From positions 10,957,217 to 11,021,216 of the forward strand of contig OZ020246.1 of NCBI GenBank assembly GCA_963971285.1: DNA of 64,000 nt, read 5' to 3'. Each line of letters opens with the position of its first letter. The first letter of the stretch is position 1. This stretch comes from Astropecten irregularis (Eukaryota > Echinodermata > Asteroidea > Paxillosida > Astropectinidae). The notes below the pieces were generated by a model. The model searched no databases, had not been told where the DNA came from, and worked only from the letters and a program-made list of their open reading frames with translations. A program made the translations under genes and the position numbers. Positions 34,800-47,631 of this stretch are shown in pieces.

Positions 34800-36350
34800 T
34801 ACATTACATCATACAAAGAGACATTTTTTTTTATTAAAGAAGTTATTCATTACAAATATATCAATACACAGGGGAAAGAAAAGATTAGAACATTTTCCTG
34901 TAAGAAGAGGAGAAAAAATCCTTTCTCAGTAAAGGCAAATACATGTGAGTAAATAGTATGGAATATAACTGTTTACAGGTGTCAACAACAGAACTATGTG
35001 TGGTTCAAAGAATGAGGAAAAATAAAAGTACATGTTCATTACATCATACAAAGAGACACAAAGAAGTTATTCATTACAAACATATCATTACACTGGGGAA
35101 AGAAAAGATTAGAACATGTTCCTGTAATAAAGGTGAGGAAAAAAATCCTTTCTCAGTAAAGGCAAATACATGTGAGTATTAGTATGGAATATAACTGTTT
35201 ACAAGTGTGAACAACAGAACTACTGTGGTTCAAAGAATGAGGAAAAAGAAAAGTACATGTTCATTACATCATACAAAGAGACATTTTTTTTATTAAAGAA
35301 GTTATTCATTACAAACATATCAATACACAGGGGAAAGAAAAGATTAGAACATGTTCCTGTAAGAAGAGGAGAAAAAATCCTTTCTCAGTAAAAGCAAATA
35401 CATGTTAGTAAATAGTATGGAATATAACTGTTTACAGGTGTCAACAACAGAACTATGTGTGGTTCAAAGAATGAGGAAAAAGAAAAGTACATGTTCATTA
35501 CATCATACAAAGAGACACAAAGAAGTTATTCATTACAAACATATCAATACACAGGGGAAAGAAAAGATTAGAACATGTTCCTGTAAGGAGAGGAGAAAAA
35601 AACCTTTTTCAGTTAAGGCAAATACATGTGATTTAATAGTATGGAATATAACTGTTTACAGGTGTCAAAAACAGAACTATTGTGGTTCAAAGAATGAGGA
35701 AAAAAGAAAAGTACATGTTCATTACATCATACAAAGAGACACATTTTTTATTAAAGAAGTTATTCATTACAAACATATCATTACACAGGGGAAAGAAAAG
35801 ATTAGAACATGTTCCTGTAAGAAGAGGAGAAAAAAATCCTTTCTCAGTAAAGGCAAATACATGTGAGTATTAGTATGGAATATAACTGTTTACAAGTGTG
35901 AACAACAGAATTACTGTGGTTCAAAGAATGAGGAAAAAGAAAACATGTTCATTACATCATGCAAAGAGAGATTTGTTTTATTTAAGAAGTTATTCATTAC
36001 AAACTTATCAATACACAGGGGAAAGAAAAGATTAGAACATGTTCCTGTAAGAAGAGGAGAAAAAATCCTTTCTCAGTAAAGGCAAATACATGTGAGTATT
36101 AGTATGGAATATAACTGTTTACAGGTGTGAACAACAGAATTACTGTGGTTCAAAGAAAGAGGAAAAAGAAAAGTACATGTTCATTACATCATACAAAGAG
36201 ACACAAAGAAGTTTTTCATTACAAACATATCAATACACAGGGGAAAGAAAAGATTAGAACATGTTCCTGTAAGAAGAGGAGAAAAAAATCCTTTTTCAGT
36301 AAAGGCAAATACATGTGAGTAAATAGTATGGAATATAACTGTTTACAGGT
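34800..36350. repeat. Seven tandem copies, ~224-236-bp unit
   Basis: CATTACATCATACAAAGAG recurs at about 34803, 35039, 35263, 35497, 35721, 35951 and 36182. Copies with and without a T-rich insert (ATTTTTTTTATTAAA) tend to alternate. Plus frames (34958-35182, 35402-35866) follow the unit and recur with it, so they are not called genes. Confidence 0.92.
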
Positions 36351-36359
36351 GTTATTAAA

Positions 36360-39300
36360 GTTAAAAGACATACACATACACACAAATGCAAAAAAGTTCT
36401 TCACACATGGTTTTATTTCTGAACAATTTGAGACTTTACTCAACATTTTCATGTTTTTGACCTTTATTCCTGATTAAAAATTTGAACACAACACATATCC
36501 TTCAAATATGGTTTATTTGTCATCATCTTAAACATCAAATAACTGACAAGCACCACCAGTAAGCATTTCTAATCATTCCTTAGGCTTTATTCAACTGTTG
36601 TTTTATTCGTTGTCTTTTGATATTTATTTCCCCTCAAGAGTTTAGGTTGAACTTATAATTATGAACTCTTGAATCAACAGAGTTGGGTCTATACAGGCCA
36701 ATACTCTGTATTAATTATTATGAATTAATTATTATCACAAATTATTATTATGTTTTAATCTTGGTTTCAACCCAAGCATGTCTATTTCTCCTTGGGTTCA
36801 GGTCAAACCTAAATTTATGAACTCTTGAATTAGCAGAGTTGGGTCTATACAGGCCAATACTCTGTACCTATTTCCTTCTATCCAGGGTTATAAATGTGCA
36901 GATAAGGGCCGCTAAGAGAGGTTAATTACTCCTTCATGTCCAAGTATCAGGTAATTTTTCCACCATAATCTACAACAAAGGACCTCTGTAAATCAGCGCT
37001 ACTGATATGCACCGAGAGGTTACCTTTGAAGTGACAAGGCACAAGGCACTGTCACAGGTTTGCAGATTATAATGTCCTAACCCTACAATGCACATAAAAT
37101 TGATTATTAATGCAAATTTTTTTTTTTAACTTAAATCTTGGTTTTTAACCAAAGCTTTTGCTGTCTATTTCTTCTCAGGTTTAGGTCAAACCTAAATTTA
37201 TGAACTTCTGAAGTAACAGAGTTGGGTCTATACAGGCCAATACTCTGTACCTATTTTCTTCTGTCTAAAATCTACATAGAGAGATTACTCCTTCATGTCC
37301 AAGTATCAAGTAGTTTTTCCACCATAATCTACAACAAAGGGCCTCTGAAAATCAATGCTACTTATATGCACTGAGAGGTTACCTTTGAAGTGACAAGGCA
37401 CAAGGCACTGTCACAGGTTTGCAGATTATAATGCCCTAGCCCTATACAAGGTTAAAATGGACTTTAAAATTAGAAGTTCCTTCATGCTGGGCAATGTAGC
37501 AGGCATTGCATCCTGAGATTCTTAATCAAACAGTTTGAGCGGCACACAAAGGGTGTCTTGCTGTAGGAGGTTATATCTTTTCATTGACTTTTTAAAACTT
37601 TGTTTTTCTTAAAATAAGTTAAAGGGACATAGACATACACACAAATGCAAAAAAGTTGTTCACACATGGTTCTATTTCTGAACATTTTGAGTCTTTACTC
37701 AACGTGTTCATATAAAACTGTTTTTTTTTACCTTTATTTCTAATTAAAGAGTTAAACGCATAACATTTTCTTCAATATGGTTTATTTGTCATCATCTTAA
37801 ACATCAAATAACTGACAAGCCCCACCAGTAAGCATTTCTGCTCATTCCTTTATTCAACTGTTCTTTTATTTGTTGTCTTTTGATGTTTTTTTTCTCCTCA
37901 GAGTTTAGATCGAGCCTCATTTTATGAACTCTTGAAGTAACAGAGTTGGGTCTATACAGGCCAATACTCTGTATGCCTACCTATTTTCTTCTCTCCGGGG
38001 TTAAATGTGCAGATAAGGGCCTCTAAGAGAGGTTAATTACTCCTTCATGTCCAAGTATCAAGAAGTTTTTTCACCATAATCTACAACAAAGGGCCTCTGT
38101 AAATCAGCGCTACTGATATGCACTGAGAGGTTACCTTTGAAGTGACAAGGAACCAGGCACTGTCACAGGTTTGCAGATTATAATGCCCTAACCCTACAAT
38201 GCATTTAGAATTAATTAATGCAAATAATTTTTTTGAACTTAATCTTGGTTTTTAACCAAAGCTTTTGCTGTCTATTTCTCTTCAGTTTTAGGTTAAACCT
38301 CAATTTATGAATTCTTGAAGCAACAGAGTTGGGTCTATACAGGCCAATACTCTGTACCTATTTTCTTCTGTCTAGTGTTAAATCCACATAGAGAGGTTAC
38401 TCCTTCATGTCCAAGTATCAAATAGTTATTTCCACCATAATCTACAACAAAGGACCTCTGAAAATCAATGCTACTTATATGCACTGAGAGGTTACCTTTG
38501 AAGTGACAAGGCACCAGGCATTGTCACAGGTTTGCAGATTATAATGCCCTAGCCCTATACAAGGTTAAAATGGACTTTAAAATAAGAAGTTGCTTCATGT
38601 TGGGCAATGTAGCAGGCATTGCATCCTGAGCTTCTCAGTCAAACAGTTTCAGCGGCACACAAAGGGTGTCTTGCTGTAGGAGGTTATATCTTTTCAATCT
38701 CTTTTTAAAACTTTTTTTTCTTAAACTAAGTCACACGGACATAGACATACACACAAATGCAAAAAAGTTGTTCACACATGGTTTTATTTCTGAAGATTTT
38801 GAGTCTTTACTCAACGTGTTCATATAAAACTGTTTTTGACCTTTATTTCTAATTAAAGAGTTAAACACAACACATTTTCTTCAATATGGTTTATTTGTCA
38901 TTATCTTAAACATCAAATAACTGACAAGCACCACTAGTAAGCATTTCTACTCATTCCTTTATTCAACTGTTCTTTTATTAGTTGTATTTTGATGTTTATT
39001 TCTCCTCAAAGTTTAGGTTGAACTTCAAATTATGAACTCTTGAATTAACAGAGTTGGGTCTATACAGGCCAATACTCTGTATTAATTATTATGAATCAAT
39101 TAGTATCGCAAATTAAGTTTTTATTTTATTTGAATCTTGGTTTCAACCCAAGCTTTTGATGTCGATTTCTCCTTGGGTTTAGGTCGAACCTCAATTTATG
39201 AACTCTTGAAGTAACAGAGTTGGGTCTATACAGGCCAATACTCTGTATGCCTACCTATTTTCTTCTCTCTGGGGTTAAATGTGCAGATAAGGGCCTCTAA

Positions 39301-42300
39301 GAGAGGTTAATTACTCCTTCATGTCCAAGTATCAAGTAGTTATTTCCACCATAATCTATACAACAAAGGGCCTCTGTAAATCAGCGCTACTGATATGCAC
39401 CGAGAGGTTACCTTTGAAGTGACAAGGCACCAGGCACTGTCACAGGTTTGCAGATTATAATGCCCTAACCCTACAATGCATTTAGAATTAATTAATGCAA
39501 ATAATTTTTTTGAACTTGAATCTTGGTTTTTAACCAAAGCTTTTGCTGTCTATTTCTCTTCAGTTTTAGGTTAAACCTCAATTTATGAACTCTTGAAGTA
39601 ACAGAGTTGGGTCTATATACAGGCCAATACTCTGTACCTATTTCCTTCTGTCTAGTGTTAAATCCACATAGAGAGGTTACTCCTTCATGTCCAAGTATCA
39701 AATAGTTATTTCCACCATAATCTACAACAAAGGACCTCTGAAAATCAATGCTACTTATATGCACTGAGAGGTTACCTTTGAAGTGACAAGGCACAAGGCA
39801 CTGTCACAGGTTTGCAGATTATAATGCCCTAGCCCTACAAGGCTACAGTGGACTTTAAAATAAGAAGTTCCTTCATGTTGGGCAATGTAACAGGCATTGC
39901 ATTCTGAGCTTCTTAGTCAAACAGTTTCAGCGGCACACAAAGGGTGTCTTGCTGTAGGAGGTTATATCTTTTCATTGACTTTTTAAAACTTGTTTTTCTT
40001 AAACTAAGTCACACGGACATAGACATACACACAAATGCAAAAAAGTTGTTCACACATGGTTTTATTTCTGAACATTTTTAGTCTTTACTCAACGTGTTCA
40101 TATAAAACTGTTTTTGACCTTTATTTCTAATTAAAGAGTTAAACACAACACATTTTCTTCAATATGGTTTATTTGTCATCATCTTAAACATCAAATAACT
40201 GACAAGCACCACCAGTAAGCATTTCTACTCATTCCTTTATTCAACTGTTCTTTTATTAGTTGTATTTTGATGTTTATTTCTCCTCAAAGTTTAGGTTGAA
40301 CTTCAAATTATGAACTCTTGAATTAACAGAGTTGGGTCTATACAGGCCAATACTCTGTATTAATTATTATGAATCAATTAGTATCGCAAATTAAGTTTTT
40401 ATTTTATTTGAATCTTGGTTTCAACCATAGGTTTTGATGTCGATTTCTCCTTGGGTTTAGGTCGAACCTCAATTTATGAACTCTTGAAGTAACAGAGTTG
40501 GGTCTATACAGGCCAATACTCTGTACCTATTTCCTTCTATCCGGGGATAAATATGCAGATAGGGGCCTCTAAGAGAGGTTAATTACTCCTTCATGTCCAA
40601 GTATCAAGTAGTTTTTCCACCATAATCTACAACAAAGGGCCTCTGGAAATCAACGCTACTGATATGCACTGAGAGGTTACCTTTGAAGTGACAAGGAACC
40701 AGGCACTGTCACAGGTTTGCAGATTATAATGCCCTAACCCTACAATGCATTTAGAATTAATTAATGCAAATTATTTTTTTGAACTTGAATCTTGGTTTTT
40801 AACCAAAGCTTTTGCTGTCTATTTCTCTTCAGTTTTAGGTTAAACCTAAATTTATGAAATCTTAAAGCAACAGAGTTGGGTCTATACAGGCCAATACTCT
40901 GTACCTATTTCCTTCTGTCTAGTGTTAAATCTACATAGAGAGGTTACTCCTTCATGTCCAAGTATCAAGTAGTTATTTCCACCATAATCTACAACAAAGG
41001 ACCTCTGAAAATCAATGCTACTTATATGCACTGAGAGGTTACCTTTGAAGTGACAAGGCACAAGGCACTGTCACAGGTTTGCAGATTATAATGCCCTAGC
41101 CCTACAAGGTTAAAATGGACTTTAATATAAGAAGTTGCTTCATGCTGGGCAATGTACCAGGTATTGCATCCTGAGCTTCTCAGTCAAACAGTTTCAGCGG
41201 CACACAAAGGGTGTCTTGCTGTAGGAGGTTATATCTTTTCAATCACTTTTTAAAACTTTTTTTTTCTTAAACTAAGTAAAACAGACATAGATATACACAC
41301 AAATGCAAAAACGTTGTTCACACATGGTTTTATTTCAGAACATTTTGAATCTTTACTCAACATGTTCATGTAAAACTGCTTTTGACCTTATTTCCACAAT
41401 TAAAGAGTTAAACACAACACATTTTCTTCAATATGGTTTATTTGTCATCAGCTTAAACATCAAATAACTGACAAGCACCACCTGTCCAGTAAGCATTTCT
41501 CCTCATTCCTTTATTCAACTGTTCTTTTATTTGTTGTCTTTTGATGTTTATATCTCCTCAAAGTTTAGGTTGAACTTCAATTTATGAACTCTTGAATTAA
41601 CAGAGTTGGGTCTATACAGGCCAATACTCTGTACCTATTTCCTTCTATCCAGGGTTAAATATGCAGATAAGGGCCTCTAAGAGAGGTTAATTACTCCTTC
41701 ATGTCCAAGTATCAGGTAGTTTTTCCACCATAATCTACAACAAAGGGCCTCTGTAAATCAGCGCTACTGATATGCACCGAGAGGTTACCTTTGAAATGAC
41801 AAGGCACCAGGCACTGTCACAGGTTTGCAGATTATAATGCCCTAACCCTACAATGCATTTAGAATTAATTAATGCAAATTATTTTTTAAACTTGAATCTT
41901 TGTTTTAAACCAAAGCTTTTGCTGTCTATTTCTCTTCAGTTTTAGGTTAAACCTAAATTTATGAACTCTTAAAGCAACAGAGTTGGGTCTATACAGGCCA
42001 ATACTCTGTAACTATTTTCTTCTGTCTAGTGTTAAATCTACATAGAGAGGTTACTCCTTCATGTCCAAGTATAAAGTAGTTATTTCCACCATAATCTACA
42101 ACAAAGGGCCTCTGAAAATCAGCGCTACTTATATGCACTGAGAGGTTACCTTTGAAGTGACAAGGCACCAGGCACTGTCACAGGTTTGCAGATTATAATG
42201 CCCTAGCCCGAAAAGGCTACAGTGGACTTTAAAATAAGAAGTTGCTTCATGTTGGGCAATGTACCAGGCATTGCATCCTGAGCTTCTTAGTCAAACAGTT

Positions 42301-44410
42301 TCAGCGGCACACAAAGGGTGTCTTGCTGTAGGAGGTTATATCTTTTCATTGACTTTTAAAAACTTGTTTTTCTTAAACTAAGTAAAACGGACATAGACAT
42401 ACACACAAATGCAAAAAAGTTGTTCACACATGGTTTTATTTCTGAACATTTTGAGTCTTTACTCAACGTGTTCATATAAAACTGTTTTTGACCTTTATTT
42501 CTAATTAAAGAGTTAAACACAATACATTTTCTTCAATATGGTTTATTTGTCATCATCTTAAACATCAAATAACTGACAAGCACCACCAGTAAGCATTTCT
42601 GCTCATTCTTGTATTCAACTGTTCTTTTATTAGTTGTATTTTGATGTTTATTTCACCTCAAAGTTTAGGTTGAACTTATAATTATGAACTCTTGAATTAA
42701 CAGAGTTGGGTCTATACAGGCCAATACTCTGTATTAATTATTATGAATCAATTAGTAGGCATACCGCAAATTAAGTTTTTATTTTATTTGAATCTTGGTT
42801 TCAACCCAAGCTTTTGATGTCGATTTCTCCTTAAGTTTAGGTCGAACCTCAATTTATGAACTATTGAAGTAACAGAGTTGGGTCTATACAGGCCAATACT
42901 CTGTACCTATTTCTTCTATCCAGGGTTAAATATGCAGATAAGGGCCTCTAAGAGAGTTTAATTATTCCTTCATGTCCAAGTATCAGGTAATTTTTCCACC
43001 ATAATCTACAACAAAGGGCCTCTGTAAATCAGCGCTACTGATATGCACTGAGAGGTTACCTTTGAAGTGACAAGGCACAAGGCACTGTCACAGGTTTGCA
43101 GATTATAATGTCCTAACCCTTCAATGCACATAGAATTAATTATTAATGCAAATTATTTTTTTAACTTGAATCTTGGTTTTTAACCAAAGCTTTTGCTGTC
43201 TATTTCTCTTCAGTTTTAGGTTAAACCTAAATTTATGAACTTCTGAAGTAACAGAGTTGGGTCTATAAACAGGCCAATACTCTGTACCTATTTTCTTCTG
43301 GCTAGTGTTAAATCTACATAGAGAGGTTACTCCTTCATGTCCAAGTATCAGGTAGTTTTTCCACCATAATCTACAACAAAGGGCCTCTGTAAATCAATGC
43401 TACTATTATGCACTGAGAGGTTACCTTTGAAGTGACAAGGCACCAGGCACTGTCACAGGTTTGCAGATTATAATGCCCTAGCCCTACAGGGTTAAAATGG
43501 ACTTTAAAATAAGAATTTCCTTCATGCTGGGCAATGTAGCAGGCATTGCATCCCGAGCTTCTTAGTTAAATAGTTTCAGCGGCACACAAAGGGTGTCTTG
43601 CTGTAGGAGGTTATATCTTTTCATTGACTTTTTAAAACTTTTTCATTCTTAAACTAAGTAAAACGGACATAGACATACACACAAATGCAAAAAAGTTGTT
43701 CACACATGGTTTTATTTCTGAACATTGGAGTCTTTACTCAATGTGTTCATGTAAAACTGTTTTTGACCTTTATTTCTAATTAAAGAGTTAAACACAACAC
43801 ATTTTCTTCAAATATGGTTTATTTGTCATCATCTTAAACATCAAATAACTGACAAGCACCACCAGTAAGCATTTCTGCTCATTCCTTTATTCAACTGTTC
43901 TTTTATTCGTTGTATTTTGATGTTTATTTCTCCTCAACGTTTAGGTCGAACTTATAATTATGAACTCTTGAATTAGCAGAGTTGGGTCTATACAGGCCAA
44001 TACTCTGTACCTATTTCCTTCTACCCAGGGTTAAATATGCAGATAAGGGCCTCTAAGAGAGGTTAATTACTCCTTCATGTCCAAGTATCAGGTAATTTTT
44101 CCACCATAATCTACAACAAAGGACCTCTGAAAATCAGCGCTACTGATATGCACCGAGAGGTTACCTTTGAAATGACAAGGCACCAGGTACTGTCACAGGT
44201 TTGAAGATTATAATGCCCTAACCCTACAATGCACATAGAATTCATTATTAATGCAAATTATTTTTTTATCCTGAATCTTTGTTTTTATCAAAGCTTTTGC
44301 TGTCTAGTTCTTCTCAGGTTTAGGTCAAACCTAAATTTATGAACTTCTGAAGTAACAGAGTTGGGTCTATACAGGCCATACTCTGTACCCATTTTCTTCT
44401 GTCTACTGAA
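36360..44410. repeat. 8-kb nested array, ~1.1-1.27-kb units each with 2-3 sub-repeats
   Basis: ACATACACACAAATGCAAAA marks unit starts near 36369, 37630, 38741, 40022, 41291, 42398 and 43674 (spacing about 1.1 or 1.27 kb). Within them CAGAGTTGGGTCTATACAGG followed by CCAATACTCTG occurs about 18 times, with CTTCATGTCCAAGTATCA, CCACCATAATCTACAACAAA and GTCACAGGTTTGCAGATTAT in a ~390-bp sub-repeat. Long and short units differ by one extra ~160-bp sub-repeat. Frames such as 39492-39794 (minus) vary between copies and are not called genes. Confidence 0.95.
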
Positions 44411-46252
44411 AGAGTTACTAATTCCACAAGCACACCTTTAATGCCCAACCCCTGTTATCTTATTTGACTTTTACAGTGGATGGTAACTTGTCCATCTATT
44501 TTCAATATTTCATTCACCTGAATTTATACACTGGTTATAACCTGTGCTTTTTCTCCATCACCATCTTTACTCCATTACTTTCAGTGGACTGATGACTAAT
44601 TCTTTATAGCAGCCAAAATTTATCTCCCGTTGGTTGAGATTAAACAGCGTGGTTTAACAGTTGTTTGAGATGTGTGTTAATGTGTGTTGAAATTAATTTG
44701 GATGAACACTGCAAATCATAGGGCAACTGATTTGATGAATGAGTATGTTTGAGCCGATTGACCTGATTAGCCGATTGAACCGAGTATTTACGTGGGTCGC
44801 GACGTAACGCAGCACTAGCTAGGCCCTATACTAAGAACAACACTAAACTACACTAAATTTTCACCTAAACTACCCTACCCTAACCCTACCCTACACCTAG
44901 CATAATCCTGAACTAACTAGCACCTAAACTGAGGTGACGCGATGGCAAAATGTCAGCGAGAAACCGTATCTGACGAATGGGTGAATGGGTGTATGGGTGA
45001 ATGTTTGAACAACTTGCTGTGTTTGTTTTTGTTTTTACCAAGTTACTATGTAGTAACATGGCAAAAACAAAATCAGTTATGTGATTGGCACAACTGATAT
45101 TGATTAAAAATTGCAATGTACAGATGCTGTTCACTCAACCAAATAGGAGCATTAGCAAGATTTATAATTCAAAGTTTTTTTCAGCTTTGTGTTTTCCCCT
45201 CTCTACATCCAGTTAATGGGAAAATCTGGTCCACTGAAAGTATACTGTTTTAAAGATGATTATGTGATGAATTTAAATGCATAGAAAAAAATCTGAAAAA
45301 TTTTGAAACAACAAAATTATCATCCACTGGAAAGCTATCAGCCATTACAGCTGTTCCCTCATTATCTAATCATTAAATAACCACAAGGGAAACTGACTGA
45401 ATGTTAAAGTCCTTGGAAATTGAACAAAGGGCCCTACAAGGGGTTACTCCTTTAATCAAAACTTGTACACTTGACCCCAAAACAGTAAAAGCCAGAGTAA
45501 AATCAAAAAAAAAAATCCTTTCTTTTTTATTCCAATGAATTAAATCTCATACATTTCGTTTGTCTGTTTTCATATCATTCAGCTTTGAAATAATTTTGCC
45601 AACCAAAAAAATTACTGGACGAATTATAAGTCATTGAAGTCATTGACACAGCATACTGCACAAAACACCCCACATACATGTACACAAACATACGCTACAT
45701 GAATGGTGCACACGGCCACATAGGGGCTACAGTGTGCTGAAGTAAAACTTTTGACAGTGACTAGATTAAACCACGCCCACTCACGCGCACACTGGTATGT
45801 GAGCCCATGACTCATCATATGCAAATTACAAATGCATGGAACTTGATTGGCTCAGACGAAAAGTGAATGAAAAGGCGGTACATTTTAATTGATGGTAAAA
45901 GTGACCGAAATTTGGCTCGCCAAACAAGCCATTCATATGCAAATTATACCAAGCTGGATAGACAATGTTGACCAGGGAAAGCGCAATGCCCGGGAGGTCG
46001 GGTTTGTTTTTTTACATGGGGCTTCATACTGATGTTAGCAGTGAACAACTTTTTAAAACTGAAATTATCGGGACATAATATGAAAACTGGTTCAGGCAAA
46101 TTTTTAGCCTTCAATTCTAGATAAATTGAGCATGAAAAAAAAAAATTTCAAGGGGAGGGTTCTAGCTGAGCTTCAGGTGAAAATTTCAGTACAAATAATG
46201 TTTACCGGTGCCAGACTGACAATAAACTAGGACTAGGACTAGGCCTATGTTT
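44411..46252. other. Intergenic DNA with no gene seen
   Basis: A short CCCTA-rich run (about 44872-44900) is too irregular for a telomere repeat. AACCACAAGGGAAACTGACT at 45380 recurs at 53840. No coding or RNA gene is supported. Confidence 0.45.
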
Positions 46253-46614
46253 GGCATTTTTTTCACAATAGCACCCTGTTCCATTAAGAGAACAAAATTA
46301 TAATTTACAGTTGCCGATCAATGATAGGCCTAATGATGTTTGATTCGATATCCATGTTCACGTCAGCAACATTTTTAGGTTTTTTAAGAGAAATTATTTT
46401 ATATAACGAACTAAACAGCCGATTCGCCGCACAAGTCTGTACAATTTTGATCCATTTTCTCAATGAAAAGTGCATCCAAAATTCCAGAAACAAAGAAATT
46501 CTCAGACAAAAGTGGTTGCTTATTTAGACAAAGTAGGTTGAGAATGGTAAATTAGAAAGCAATTTTTGAACTAAAATAGGTACGTGTGGCGGGGTGCTAT
46601 TGTGAAACATTGCC
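46253..46614. mobile_element. 362-bp inverted-repeat element (MITE)
   Basis: Left GGCATTTTTTTCACAATAGC + ACCC and right GGGTGCTATTGTGAAACATT + GCC are inverted copies with a few changes. Short internal frames on both strands show no transposase motif. Confidence 0.75.
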
Positions 46615-46630
46615 ATGAGTTTCCACTCAC

Positions 46631-47145
46631 CTCGATTGATCCAAGAATTTTTGACTTACCCCGAACTTGCACTTAAATCCTAAATTCGTCTTTCAGATCA
46701 TGCGACAAATAAGTTCACAACATTCATGATAATGTGGCAGAATCTAGTTCTTGTCCGTGCAAAATGGCACAAAGTTCATTATTCAGTATGCGGGGAAAAA
46801 CTTTTCCCGTCGCGGAGATGATTAATATGCAGTCTCAGTCTGTCCCTCGGTGAAAACGAGACGAAAGTTCTTCACGTATGTCCCATTTCATACAAACATG
46901 ACAAGAGTTCGGCATTGATATTAGTCCGTTGTTCGCTCCGCAAAGTGTCCGCTAGTCTTATCGGGCAAGCCCAGGCCCCAGCGTGGCAGAGTCGTCGTGG
47001 AATCCTGGTTGAAGAGGCCATACGCGGTGAACAAAAATCTGGTATAGGGCAATGATGAAGCACGCACAAGTGTTTCGGCCCGACCAGATATGCATTGTAG
47101 TAAACCGTGATCTTCACCGAGTAACTTCTGACTGCGGAATGACAT
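46631..47145 (-). other. Exon-like block downstream of a minus-strand TATA box
   Basis: GC-richer than its flanks and ending in good donors on the minus strand: CGGG|GTAAGTC (last exon base 46660) or CGAG|GTGAGTG (46631). Two frames are open: 47159-46872 (95 codons, MGSLRCHSAVRSY) and 47145-46921 (74 codons, MSFRSQKLLGEDH). Neither matches a family I know. Both start codons lie close to or upstream of the expected start site, so the exon may be noncoding. The next sequence downstream on this strand is the 46.25-46.61-kb MITE and then the 8-kb array. Confidence 0.4.
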
Positions 47146-47163
47146 CGAAGTGAACCCACCGCG

Positions 47164-47171
47164 TTTATATA
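47164..47171 (-). promoter_or_regulatory. TATA box (TATATAAA)
   Basis: On the minus strand, GTATATAAAC with a CT/GC-rich block (CCCCTCCCCCTCCC) about 30-50 bp upstream. The expected start is about 47140. Confidence 0.5.
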
Positions 47172-47502
47172 CGGATCGGCATGCAGTATGGGAAGGCTAT
47201 GGGAGGGGGAGGGGCAGACCCCTGCTTCAAATATTTATCCGCGAGTTAGATTCTTGTATGTTTGTCTTATTAAATCCCCCACTTTTAAGACATTTCTGTT
47301 AGAAATAATGAAAACGAAGAATTATTTCTCGCACGAAAAGTTATGGGTTATAATTTCTAAATCTTAGTGCTTATCTGAAAATTAATTAACCTAATTACCG
47401 GGTCTATTTTCTTTGACTTGTCTGGGGGCTTGATTATAATGTCTTAATGATATAATATGAGAGTTATATTGTCCAACAATGTGACAGAGATTAGCAGACA
47501 AT

Positions 47503-47631
47503 GGGTGCATTCGTTTAGCTCACCCGGGTCAGCCCTTTCTGGGAATGGTCGTGTTTTACTGCACAAAACAAGTGAGAGAATGGAGACGAGGTTGACTGGT
47601 GTCGACCCGGGGGAGCTAAACGAATGCACCC
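47503..47631. mobile_element. 129-bp MITE with 28-bp inverted ends
   Basis: Ends GGGTGCATTCGTTTAGCTC + ACCCGGGTC and its reverse complement differ by one base in 28. No coding capacity and no clear target duplication. It lies between the minus-strand TATA promoter and MCAT. Confidence 0.85.

Noticed and set aside
34958-36318. Lys/Arg-rich plus frames (154 codons at 35402-35866) as a gene
   Set aside because: Same frame recurs with each tandem unit, is broken in several, and has no promoter, splice or domain support.
39340-39794. 100-codon minus frame in the 8-kb array
   Set aside because: Equivalent positions in the other units are interrupted, and there is no domain.
44872-44900. CCCTA-rich run as an interstitial telomere repeat
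   Set aside because: Units are irregular (ACCCT, AACCCT, ACACCT mixed) and only about 30 bp long.
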